A DNA stretch of 64,000 nucleotides. It comes from Elysia crispata. Taxonomy: Eukaryota > Mollusca > Gastropoda > Plakobranchidae. Where the stretch lies: assembly GCA_033675545.1 (NCBI GenBank), contig JAWDGP010002150.1, positions 195,001 to 259,000 of the forward strand, written 5' to 3'. Position numbers and translations under genes: made by a program. The notes under the pieces are model-generated. The model searched no databases. It was not told the origin of the DNA and was given only the letters and a program-made list of their open reading frames with translations. Shown here in pieces: positions 41,215 to 52,242 of the stretch (position 1 is the first letter of the stretch; each line of letters starts with the position of its first letter).

Positions 41215-41236
41215 GGCAGGTTATCAGAACGGCGCC
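41215..41236 (+). repeat. left terminal inverted repeat of the MULE
   Basis: It reads GGCAG, GT, TATC, A, GAACGGCGCC and pairs with 43291-43312, with mismatches only at positions 6, 7 and 12. This is the likely transposase binding and cleavage end. Confidence 0.92.
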
Positions 41237-41290
41237 TTTACGTAATAACGTTTATCCGAACGGCGTCTATTTCGTTATCAGAATGGCGCG
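41221..41290 (+). repeat. three direct copies of the terminal motif
   Basis: TTATCAGAACGGCGCC (41221-41236), TTATCCGAACGGCGTC (41252-41267) and TTATCAGAATGGCGCG (41275-41290) lie in the same orientation, 31 and 23 bp apart. The reiteration suggests several binding sites for the transposase at the left end. Confidence 0.9.
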
Positions 41291-41693
41291 TACGTTTTCT
41301 TTGATCTTCGACGCCTAGCAGTAATCGAATATTTTCTCACTCAAGATTAGTCGATAGGGTCTCAACGAATACTCGCTGCTGATAATAAACATAGGTGAAA
41401 CATTTTAAATAGGTACTGCGAAAAAACACGATCTTACTTCACGCTCCGTTAGCCAACAGTTAGCCAACAGTATATTCTGTGTGTATGTTTACATGTGTTA
41501 TATTGCATGATTCATTGGCCTGTGATTATGTTTTTGCTTTTGTTGTTGTGGTGTGCCGTTGTGGTTGCTGATGTTTGTTCTTTGGCCAGTGGCCTAAAAT
41601 AAACGTGAACTTGAACTTAAAATTCTGTTCACACACACATCTCCACTATAAAAGAACAGTACATTGATGTACATAGTCATTCCCTGTCCAAAA

Positions 41694-43036
41694 ATGGAGA
41701 CGTTCACGACGAGAAAAGGCAAGACCGGTATTATCATCGACAAGTTTGGATTAAACAAGGACAAGGAGCACAAGCAATCCATTTCGTGGAGATGTACGAA
41801 TTACCAATGCAAATCAAGATGTACAACCGATGTTCAACTTTCAGAGGTACTGTCATTTCAAACAGCCCACAACCATGAGCCAGAAGACGACAGAACAATC
41901 CAGCGACATCAAGTCCGAGGGGCCGTGAAGCGAAAGGCAGAAGAAAGTGTGCATGAACGACCTCTCGAAATGGCATGCACAGAGATACAGTGCTACGACT
42001 CTCTGGACTTCAACGACGCAAAAAATGTTACGCCAGTCGATATACCGTGCAAGGAAAAAAGTAATGCCAAATCTACCACGAAGTTTGACAGAAACATGTG
42101 AAATTTTACAGGGCCATCAGTCTTCAATACTTTTTAACATCAACAGTGCATCCAGTATCATCATGTTTGCTACACCAGAGACTGTTAGATTTCTGTGTTC
42201 CACCAAACATGTGTATGCCGATGGTACATTTTACACATGCCCTCGTTATTTTTACCAGCTTTACACCTTCTTCGCTCTCAACAATGGAATGTACGTGCCC
42301 TGCGTTTTTTTCCTATTGCCCGACGAAACAGACATACGAACAGATGCTGCGGATGCTTTTAGAATCTTTTGAATCATCCACTTCTTCCCTTTCCATTGAA
42401 ACCATCCACATCGATCAAGAGGCTGCAATGGCAGAAGCAGTCAGAAATACATCAAACTTCGTAATCAAGTTCTACCACTTCCATATTCGACAATCCTGGC
42501 TGCGAAAAATACAGACACTTGGTCTCATCACCGACTACAAGAATGAGGAATCAGACATAGGGAATTGGCTTAAATTGTTTTTTGGTCTTCCAGCGCTCAG
42601 TTATGAAGAAGTGGATGATGTGTTTGCCTTTTGCTTGATGGTCAAACAACCTGAATCCGAAAAATGCGAAGCTTTCGCAGACTATATATTCAACAATTAC
42701 ATCAGTACTTCAGCACCCTTCGAACCTCCCGCTTGGACCAACCAAGAGGTTGAAGGAAGAACTACCAATGAGTGTGAGGCTTTTCACAAGAACTTCAAGC
42801 AGTCCTTCATTTCTTCAAAGCCCAACACCTTTCTTTTCATGCAGAACTTGGCCCATGAAATATCCAAAGCAACACTAAAAATGAAAACACCAGTGGCCAC
42901 AAAGCGAAAGGCAGACAGAGACATAGAAAAAAATCGACTGGAACTTATTAACATGTACAAAGAAGGGCACCTCACGACTGAACGCTTCTTGAAGAAAATC
43001 TCCTACAAAATGCTTCCAGTTTTAGACTTACATTGA
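41694..43036 (+). pseudogene. MULE transposase with FLYWCH domain, two frameshifts
   Basis: This is a DDE transposase that would cut and move the surrounding element by recognising its inverted ends. The start at 41694 (METFTTRKGK) is chosen because FLYWCH domains of this family begin here; an upstream ATG at 41667 is an alternative. The FLYWCH-like zinc-binding region spans roughly residues 5-62, with SWRCTNYQCKSRC and later HNH. The next phase carries RARKKVMPNLPRSL and then YADGTFYTCPRYFYQLYTFF; the first catalytic Asp codon is at 42220-42222. The third phase carries KQTYEQMLRMLLES, the second Asp in IHIDQE (42413-42415), a KFYHFHIRQSWLRKIQ segment, and the Glu in TTNECEAFHKNF (42776-42778), ending at TGA 43034-43036. 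Total length of about 447 codons is normal for the family. The phase changes fall between about 41960 and 42025 (an A6 run at 42020-42025 is a likely spot) and near 42325-42330. There is no sign of introns. Confidence 0.9.
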
Positions 43037-43244
43037 GTGACAATCCAATTTTAAAAATACAACTGACTTTTATTATATTGTACCATATTAAAATGACACT
43101 TACAATCATTCTAATGCGGTCTTTGGCAGTCCCAAGCCTGCATGTGAAACGCAGAGGGGAATGATTTCCAGGAGTAATCGAATTTTAATCTCGACAAATA
43201 AATTAACGTCAAGTAATCGTACACATAATGATGTCGGCGATACA

Positions 43245-43306
43245 CGCGCCGTTCTGATAATCCAACCTCTATTGTTCTCATGACAATGGAGGCGCCGTTC
43301 CGATAT
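43245..43306 (-). repeat. two inverted copies of the terminal motif, right end
   Basis: Read on the minus strand, 43260-43245 is TTATCAGAACGGCGCG and 43306-43291 is ATATCGGAACGGCGCC, 46 bp apart. They mirror the three copies at the left end. Confidence 0.9.
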
Positions 43307-43312
43307 ACTGCC
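43291..43312 (-). repeat. right terminal inverted repeat of the MULE
   Basis: Read on the minus strand it is GGCAG, TA, TATC, G, GAACGGCGCC. It matches the left end at 19 of 22 positions and directly abuts the target-site duplication. Confidence 0.92.
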
Positions 43313-43320
43313 GATTAGAG
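43313..43320 (+). repeat. target-site duplication, right copy (GATTAGAG)
   Basis: An exact copy of 41207-41214, fixing the right boundary of the element at 43312. Confidence 0.92.
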
Positions 43321-44852
43321 TGGGTTTTCGAGACGTATTTCTCGGACGCCAAAGTAAGAAAATTCATTATCAGTTACAAACTGCTTTGTTTTTTCCTCCG
43401 ATACTTTGATTGGTGTTTCCCCAGATTGACGATAAGAGTCAATAGATTACTCAAAAGCTCGTTCCACTTACTGCATTTGGTCAATACTACGGTCGAAACA
43501 TAGAGAGATTTTGTGCAAAATAATATTGACTCTGAAGAGATTTTTAAAAAAATTCTTCAGTTTGAAATAGTTTGTGATTGAGATTTGTTTCCTCAATTCC
43601 CCCCCCCCCTTTTTTTTTCCTTTCCCTCTCTCTCCCTCTCTCTATCCCCCTATCTATCAATCTATCTGACAGTCTGTAGATAGAGAATAGAGAGACAAAC
43701 AGAAAGTGAAAAATAATATTAATAACTTTTTTAAAGAATAATTTCAAAAGACATCATGAAAAAGCATTAGACTATCAAAAAATTTTAAGCTTCTCCTAGG
43801 TGGCGTTTCAAAATATCCGTTACAGTTGTTAGAATCACCTTGTTGCTTTGATCTTTTTCTATATTTTCATTTAATGCCTTTGTATCTTGAAACCTGGTTT
43901 AAGAAACACATAAAATATAAAAAAGAGTGGAATACTTAGGTCTATCTAGTTTCACAATTCTAGTTCACAGAGAATTCTAGTGCCTTGTTAAAAGAAATCT
44001 GTGAAATATAGGAACAGAGGACGTTCAAAGTACATGTAGTATATTCCTTTCAGAATATTCTTTTTCCCAAGTTCGCATTTTATAATTTTTAACTTTATTT
44101 CCGCACCTATGAGCACTGTCAGCCTCAGCTGTTTTGTATGCATAGATTTTTCGGCGCTGTTGCTCGACCGGCTTACAAAACACAGCTCACCTTACCCAGT
44201 TGATAGGAAGAGCTCCACGAGGAAATGATGTTTAAAGTTAAATTAGATTACATGGATGAACCTAAATGGAAGTGTTTATATATTTCAAGGTTTTAAGAAT
44301 GTGTAAAAATTGAACTTTCAAGAACAAGATGTGTATAAAAAACTTTAAAATTTTTTTTTATTAATAAAATATCAATTTTATAGGCATATATAAGTATCAA
44401 AACAAATAATGTAAAAAAATAACTCTTTCTTTTAATAAGTATCGGAGAGTTTCCCATGGGTTTAGCACGATGCATAATCCTTGATTACATTATTCTCTAT
44501 GAGCATCCATGTCGGACCTGAAGCAAAGTTTCCACAGGGAGCGATAGAGTGCTTGTGGTAATTATTCAGGACATTGCGCGTCAGTGGGTCTTCAAATCTC
44601 CACTTGACGAGAGCTTCCACGGGATTTCACGGGATTTCAGCTTAATGAGTTGGCTTGGAACAACTCTTCCGCGCCTTTAGGCGTGGGTTACCCCTCATAT
44701 TCCTGCAGAGTACATAAGAAATTAGGAAAGTAAAGATAACATATAAGGATGTATAATATATATATACTGTTGTGGTAACGAACCCTATATTTGTGTTAAC
44801 TCTATTATCTCCTGTTTCTTATGGCGTTCCATTTGATATAGTTTCATCCTCT
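43321..44852. other. AT-rich non-coding stretch
   Basis: A C-then-T run followed by a degenerate CTAT/CTCT tract lies at about 43600-43670. No gene or element end was seen. Confidence 0.6.
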
Positions 44853-44876
44853 CCCCCCCCCCCCCCCCCCCCCCCC
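44853..44876. repeat. poly(C) run, 24 C
   Basis: A homopolymer C tract followed by A-rich sequence made of AAAC-type steps to about 44940. Confidence 0.95.
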
Positions 44877-45388
44877 AAAACCAAAACACCAAAAAAAACC
44901 AAAAAACAAACAAACAAAACAAACAAAAAAAAAAAACCCATCTTTTCCCCATATACATGTATATTTTCGGCATAGAAGAATTGTCTGAATCAGATGGTGA
45001 AAAAAAAAAACGCTAATTGAAAAGCTTCCTTCTTAAATAAAAGAGCGAAGGTAAAAAAAAAAAAAAAGCAAAACAAAACAACAGCAATAACAAAACCCCC
45101 ACATAAATTTAAATGCCGTCAAAAAATGAACATTATTTTATGTAAAAAATAATGTTTATAAAAATCATTTTCATCTACATCTACCCCAAATAAAGTTTAA
45201 AAATACTATTATTACCTAGTAATTTCTATAATGTAGTTTTAAACTTTCGTAGTATTTGAGAACCAAAGGATTGTTTTTATTAGCAGATGCCAAATTATCA
45301 TTCAAATCGCTTGATTGAAACAAAGAAAACTTTACACTTTAAGGGGCAACATTTTCACATTTTGAACTTGTCTTTCATAAGCGAAAAA
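44877..45388. other. A-rich non-coding stretch
   Basis: No features beyond short poly(A) runs. Confidence 0.6.
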
Positions 45389-45434
<46 letters not shown>

Positions 45435-45482
45435 ATCATTCATAATATATGTATATATATATAATATTATTCATAATATATG

Positions 45483-45520
<38 letters not shown>
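45389..45520. repeat. (TA)n block with an internal duplicated segment
   Basis: Two TA runs are separated by two near-identical ATTCATAATATATGTAT segments (about 45437-45455 and 45469-45487). The region is strongly self-complementary. Confidence 0.93.
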
Positions 45521-45524
<4 letters not shown>

Positions 45525-46765
45525 AATTATATAAGATTGAATCATAGAGAATGCAGCTTTCTGAATTCATGTGATCGATATAATATTATGACCTTAGTAT
45601 ACCGAGTACACTTTTTAGTGATATAAAGTTCAAAGCATGTAAGGAAAATAACAACAACCAAAAAAAACAAAAAAAAAAAAAAAACCACTTAGCAACTGAA
45701 AGTAGAATCAATCAGACGCAACAGTAATAAAGATTTATATCTACCAACTCTATGAACCTCAAGCTAATCAGCCACCGGTTATAAAACTCAGAAAAAGTGG
45801 GCTATCAAGTTATAGATATTGGCAAATCAGTAATACTTATTACTATAGTTATGTTATCGTTTACCTAGGGATCTCTTAGAAGAGGTAACGATTTTACAAT
45901 ACTTTATACTTTTTATGATGATCAGTCGAGCACAATATAACTTACTTTCCCTTTGCTTGGGAGTCTGTGCTCTTTCCAAATCATTATAACTATTTTGAAC
46001 TTGTTTCATCCCTTGGTTGAATTATTTTGTATAAGACAGTAAAAGTAACAAGTTCCATGCTTGGTGAAATATATATGTTGCATCTGTGTTCCTAATGCTA
46101 TAGAATAAATGGAGAAACCATATTGCTTAATAGGGTACATAAATCAATCTAAATTTATGTTTCATAGTTTGATGAAATTCGGCTGTAAGTTGCAGAGTTC
46201 ATAGTGTGCCGTCTTCTCAGTATATCATTAAAGCAGAAATCGAATCGGAAGACATGGGTTCAGTTTCGTCCGGATGGCCCCGTCTATCTGACTTAATAGC
46301 GGTCAACGTGACAGGACAGCTTGAAATTATTGCAACAAAAAGTTTTTTTTTTTGTATATTCTTTCAATGTCCTTTTCTTAAGCTGAAAAGATAAATCTTA
46401 GTGTTTTTTTATTTCACTCTATCCCTGTGTTTGAGAATACCTTATGAAAAAGATGGTTTCTAAATCCCGTTCAAACTTATTATTTTTGAAAATATGTATA
46501 CTAGTATCATGGTTCAAAAACAGCAACAACAATGTTAACAATGTACTATTAGCGGTTTCTCAGCAAATGGTCAGTCAAAGTAATGATCTACCGTTCTGTG
46601 AGATGAGCTGGTTTAAGTTCTACTAAACTATGTGTATCTATAAAAAATCTAAGAATAGAAACATGTATTTACATGAATATTATGAAAACTGACTCGTCTT
46701 TAAAAATACGCCAATCAGACTATTATATAAAAAAGTATTATTACAAACTTTAACTATGGGGAAAA
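45521..46765. other. AT-rich non-coding stretch
   Basis: This includes a possible tRNA-like relic near 46210-46290 (listed separately). Otherwise nothing is recognisable. Confidence 0.5.
46211..46290 (+). other. possible decayed tRNA-like (SINE head) relic
   Basis: TCAGTATATCAT (46217-46228) resembles the A box of tRNA-Asp (TTAGTATAGTGG). GGTTCAGTTTC (46257-46267) resembles the B box (GGTTCGATTCC). The 28-bp gap is close to the tRNA value of about 32. Each box has several mismatches and no acceptor stem can be paired, so this is not a functional tRNA. It might be an old tRNA-derived SINE head or chance. Confidence 0.2.
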
Positions 46766-46783
46766 AGAAGAAGAAGAAGAAGA

Positions 46784-46818
<35 letters not shown>

Positions 46819-47007
46819 AGAAGAAGAAGAAGAAGAAGAAGAAGAAGAAGAAGAAGAAGAAGAAGAAGAAGAAGAAGAAGAAGAAGAAGAAGAAGAAGAA
46901 GAAGAAGAAGAAGAAGAAGAAGAAGAAGAAGAAGAAGAAGAAGAAGAAGAAGAAGAAGAAGAAGAAGAAGAAGAAGAAGAAGAAGAAGAAGAAGAAGAAG
47001 AAGAAGA
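46766..47007. repeat. (GAA)n / (TTC)n trinucleotide repeat, about 240 bp
   Basis: It is interrupted over the first 30 bp, then apparently uninterrupted for about 70 units. It is the longest GAA tract in the window. Poly-Arg and poly-Ser frames are artefacts. Confidence 0.98.
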
Positions 47008-47456
47008 GAGCAACCTTGCGCCGAGAAAATGAAAACTTGGTAAAATGCTTTTCAAGCTAAGGTGTTTCACTCCAGCATCACCCTTTGTCAGCTCTAATAC
47101 TCACGGGCTAACACAGCCAGGTTGGACAAATAGCAAAGCAATTGAATAGAGTGAGGCATATTTGTCCTCGCAAAACAGTTCAAGTGATGAGCAAGAGGAA
47201 TAATGCTAGGAGCAAGATCGAAGAGAGAAGCCGAGAACAGAACGCTCGAATGAGTCAAAGATAAACAGACAGTAGATAAGAAATGAGCTGTATTGAATGA
47301 TACGAGAAACACTTCGCAGTAAAACAAGCAACAAGCAGACACGCCAATGTAGAAAAAGAAGTTCCGATTATTTACACTCTTTTCGCTTATTTTGTCTTTA
47401 ACCTGATAATCATTCAACTTTGCCGTAAAGTGCGGTAGTTGAATAACCTGCTGTTT

Positions 47457-47460
<4 letters not shown>
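47008..47460. other. non-coding stretch
   Basis: A minus-strand open frame (47094-47417) is unrecognised and is probably chance. Confidence 0.55.

Positions 47461-47545
<85 letters not shown>
47461..47545. repeat. (GA)n microsatellite
   Basis: A GA run of about 85 bp. Confidence 0.98.
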
Positions 47546-47549
<4 letters not shown>

Positions 47550-48510
47550 GGAGAGATCTGTGTCCGTTTTTTTTTTTAATTTTTTTACCAGTCAGAAATA
47601 GATCTTGCGGATTCACAGGGGGTTAGAAGAGTTAAAAAGTATTGATTGAGCCCAGTACAGGCAACGTTCAGAGGAAGACTGTGGCAGTCAGAAACCCATC
47701 TGACGCATGTCTGCTGGCTTTTACCTTCCTATAATTGTATTGATTTTGTGAAATTTCAGTGAGCAATGAGGTACTATAAATGAGTTTTTAACGCTCTCTT
47801 ATTTTATATATACTTAATCCAACTACTAGAGCGGGAATATTTGTCCAGGTCATTTTTTCCTAGAACATATAATCATAATTAAATTTAAAGGATATCTAAG
47901 TGCAAGTATTGTAGAGAGGAGATGGTTATTTTCATTTACAATTTCGAAATCTTTAATGCAGATAACACAACGAGCGTGCGTTCTTCCTGTTTGTATTGAA
48001 TAGATACAGTGTGCTAGGTAATTTGTAACAGGTTGGAGACATCAAGGGGTTCAAAAACAAAAGGTGGAACACGATGCAAATGATTGGAAAAATTGCTAGC
48101 GAATTATTTATAGTTTAAGAATAACACGGTTAGTATGAAATTTCGATGTGACAAACAGAAAATACTGCAATCAGACTTGCGTCAAAATCAATGCAAAAGG
48201 AAGCCAAGTGAACGGAGAGTCACAGAGAAAGATAGATATATCTGTCTTTTTCAAATTATCACAATAGCTAGAGTGTTAAACTGGATTAGTTTTAAGATAG
48301 ATGAATAGATACATAGAGAAAGAGAGAGAAATTGTATGAACTAGAGAGATCAGAACAAAATGAGGGGAATGAGAAGGAGAGAGAGAGAAGTGAGCGGAGG
48401 AGAAAAGATAAGAGCGACTTTTTAGCAAGAAATAGGCAGAGAAAAAGCCACATTGACAAGAGATAGAAAGAGTGACAACGAAAGAAAGAGATGTCAAGGA
48501 GAATTATGGG
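47546..48510. other. AT-rich non-coding stretch
   Basis: It becomes purine-rich after 48300. No gene was seen. Confidence 0.6.
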
Positions 48511-48551
48511 GGAGAGAGAGAAGGAGAGACAGATAGAGAGAGAGAGAGATG

Positions 48552-48589
<38 letters not shown>

Positions 48590-48606
48590 CAGAGACAGAG
48601 ACAGAG
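48511..48606. repeat. degenerate (GA)n/(GACA)n
   Basis: GAGA blocks interrupted by GATG, then five or six GACA units. Purine-rich sequence continues to about 48840. Confidence 0.9.
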
Positions 48607-51160
48607 AGTGAGTGAGAGTGAGTGGGAAAAGAGTTTGTGTTTGTGAAAGCAAAAGCTGAAGACAAAAAAAATAGGACGTAAGATAGGCAGAGTAAGGTTG
48701 AGAAAAAAAAAATAGGTGGGAGCGACAGAGAGCGCCACACACACAGACACAGAGGAAGAAAGAAAGAGATTGGAGTAATGGTGAAAAAACCTCACAAAGA
48801 GTGAAGGCGAGAGGTAAGAGAAAAGAAGGGGATGGGGAGTATGGGGAAGCATTAACTTTCTTTTTCTTCCTTTTTCCAACTACCAGTGTCTAGTGTTATA
48901 TCCAATAGTGTTGGTACATTTTAAATCCCGGCAGCTTTTAGCCAGTTGCGCACTCTAAAGTAAAGAGGATTACCACACAATTATTGATTACAGGAGGAGG
49001 ATTAGGAAAAGTAGTTTGAGTGGTCCGGAGGGGGCACACAATGATGGAGCTTGAGCCTGGAAAACAGTGGCCATACAATTCCGATGTTGCCATGTTTTCT
49101 TCCTGTAAAGGCCAGTTAGTTTCTTTTTTTTTTCTCATCTGGACATAGACGCCGCACGATCCCCCGTGTGGCTTTAGGGCATATCTTCAAGGACAAAGAA
49201 AACATCAACAAACTCAAGACAATGCATCTGTTTCACTTCCCCAAAATAAGATAAATTAAATGAAGAAGAATAATTATTTATATCCCAATTCTTATCTAAT
49301 AATCTTTCTCTCTATATGCCTGACTTTCTTTATATCTATTCATTCTTTTATTCATCTATCCTGTCTACGTAAACATGCTATGAAATCCGGTGATCCGTCG
49401 TTGCTGCTGCTGAATCTCTGCGTGCCTTGGGCTGACTGTCTTTTCGTAGGCCTGCCTCAGTGATATGGTCTGACGTTTAAACTCTATAGCTGTCTCTCTT
49501 CCCCTCTCCCCCATCCTCTCTTTATCTCTTTTTTTCACTTAAATTCATCTTCACTTGCTTTCAATATTACCTCTCTTCCTAATTGAACTTGTCACCAGTT
49601 TTAAATGCGGAGTAACTGTATAAACCTGTTTATAGGCAGCACGAGAGAACTGCTAATCATGTGTTCCCTCAATCAACTTCTTAACGCTCATTACAAGGTT
49701 GTGCTGGTACAGCAAAAAAAAAAAAAACCACACAGAGAAGTACTCTGGCTTATAGGAACTCACAGCTTCCTTTTTAGTTGCACTTACATGACTTTGAACA
49801 AAAAAAGGGATCTATAAATAAATGGAACGGTTCAAAGTTAGCCAATTATTCTTTTTTTCACATGCTATTTTATGAAAACAACCAGTTTGCCTTTGATTGT
49901 TGGCAAAAATGACGATTACACAGTCATGTCTATGAAATGATGAGATTGTGTCTGTTTCGATTAGATAGAAGAATCATTGGAAGAGATAACATAATTAGAT
50001 AGATCCGGCTCGCATGAGTCCTTTTAATATGCTTATTTTTGTCAATGGTATCAATAAAATCGTAAAAGTATATTAAGCTCAAGTAAAACAGATAAATACA
50101 AAGTAAAGAAACACAAAATCGCTAAAAGCATTATTTATGAAACCTTTTCGACCTTAAGATTTTGTTCACCGCCCAGAGTGGCAATCCTGTGAGAGGCATG
50201 ACGTATTGCCTCGTAGTGTCTCATTACGGATATTATTTGGTTGTGTAATCCACTGAGCAAGACCCGACAAACGAATTAGGTGGGAAGGTTGCGAGGAAAT
50301 ACATTTACTGGAAAAACTTGGCCTTAAGATATTATCAGTTCAAACTGTATAGGGAGACATTAGGGTTTGAGTTTCAACAGTATTAAAGCTGTCTGGATGA
50401 AAGAAAAGATTTTACCCTTACCACCTTTACGACGTTGAAAGTGGTGTACTCGAGGTAAGGCTCTGTACTTCCTCTCTAATCTTTTCAACTAATTTTCTCA
50501 GAAAAGCTGAATAATAAGTTGAGTGGTTGGGAAATGGCTGTTGCCTAACGCGGCTGCTCTTATTCTTAATCATTTAGCAATAATTCTATTATTCCAAAGT
50601 GAATAAAAAATCACTGAATGTGGACTGAGAGGGGTGATAAGGACGAATACGTTTTTGTACAAACGAAAATAAATCTGCTTCACACTGTGTAACATTTTCG
50701 CTTATATTACAAAATTGCCAATTCAAATACCAGCTAAAAAAAAACCATCACTATTTCAATATTTTGATAGGGATACATTTTTTAAATCTATATAAAAAGG
50801 AAACATTAGGGAAGTTTCATGACACTCAAGTGACAGCCTTTTCAATGTCAATATTAAGTGTGTTTTGGCGAAGCTGTCCTCTTGACAACTTACGCTATTA
50901 TTTTTATCATTAAAAGTTTCCTGGAGGCAATAATGAGTGGGATGAAGAATGACCCTGCGTTAATGGGCGGCTCCTAGTGGTCCTCCCCTCGCAAGCGGTC
51001 TGTCAACTGTTAACCAGACCGAGCGTGATAATTTGATTGGGTTGCCAAGATAGAGCTTCCCTGGAATGGGTCTCCCTGGCAAGGGACCAGAAAACAGATG
51101 GCCAGAGACCCATATGTTTCAATATAGACAAATAGAGAGAAAAGAGAAAGACAAATAGTC
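48607..51160. other. non-coding stretch
   Basis: There is moderately GC-rich sequence at about 50160-50460 and 50930-51110. No coding region, RNA gene or transposon end was recognised. Confidence 0.55.
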
Positions 51161-51284
51161 AGGCAGACAGACTGATAGTTAGACAGACAAATAGACAGAC
51201 AGATAGACAGACAGATAGACAGGCAGATAGATAGATAGATTGATAGATGGACAGAGATTTAGATAGATAGATAGATAGATAGAT
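51161..51284. repeat. interleaved (GACA)n/(GATA)n
   Basis: Alternating GACA and GATA units, resolving into GATA at the 3' end. Confidence 0.95.
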
Positions 51285-51481
51285 GGGAACCATGATGATA
51301 AATAACTTGATGAAGTACTGGAAAAATGAGGGAGAGAGACACCTGACAGACAAAAACACATAGACTGATAAAGAACAACAAGCATGGAAGAAGGTAGCTA
51401 TAGATTTGAAGAAAAAAAATCACTCAAATACCGAATAAAAAGTTAAGTAATGATCATGACGATAAATATCATAAGGATTAG

Positions 51482-52242
<761 letters not shown>

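Larger units (their letters stand above)
41215..43312 (+). mobile_element. complete MULE (Mutator-like) DNA transposon, 2,098 bp
   Basis: The element is bounded by 22-bp terminal inverted repeats matching at 19 of 22 positions. Both begin GGCAG and end GAACGGCGCC when read inwards. A perfect 8-bp target-site duplication lies immediately outside. It holds one plus-strand transposase frame (41694-43036) with a FLYWCH zinc-binding domain and a MULE-type DDE catalytic region, in three frames. The core terminal motif TTATCnGAACGGCGCC is reiterated: three direct copies in the first 76 bp and two in the last 68 bp, in opposite orientation. Perfect flanking duplication argues for a fairly recent insertion. 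The two frame breaks argue that this copy is not autonomous, unless they are sequencing errors. No second copy of the terminal motif was seen elsewhere in the window. Confidence 0.93.
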
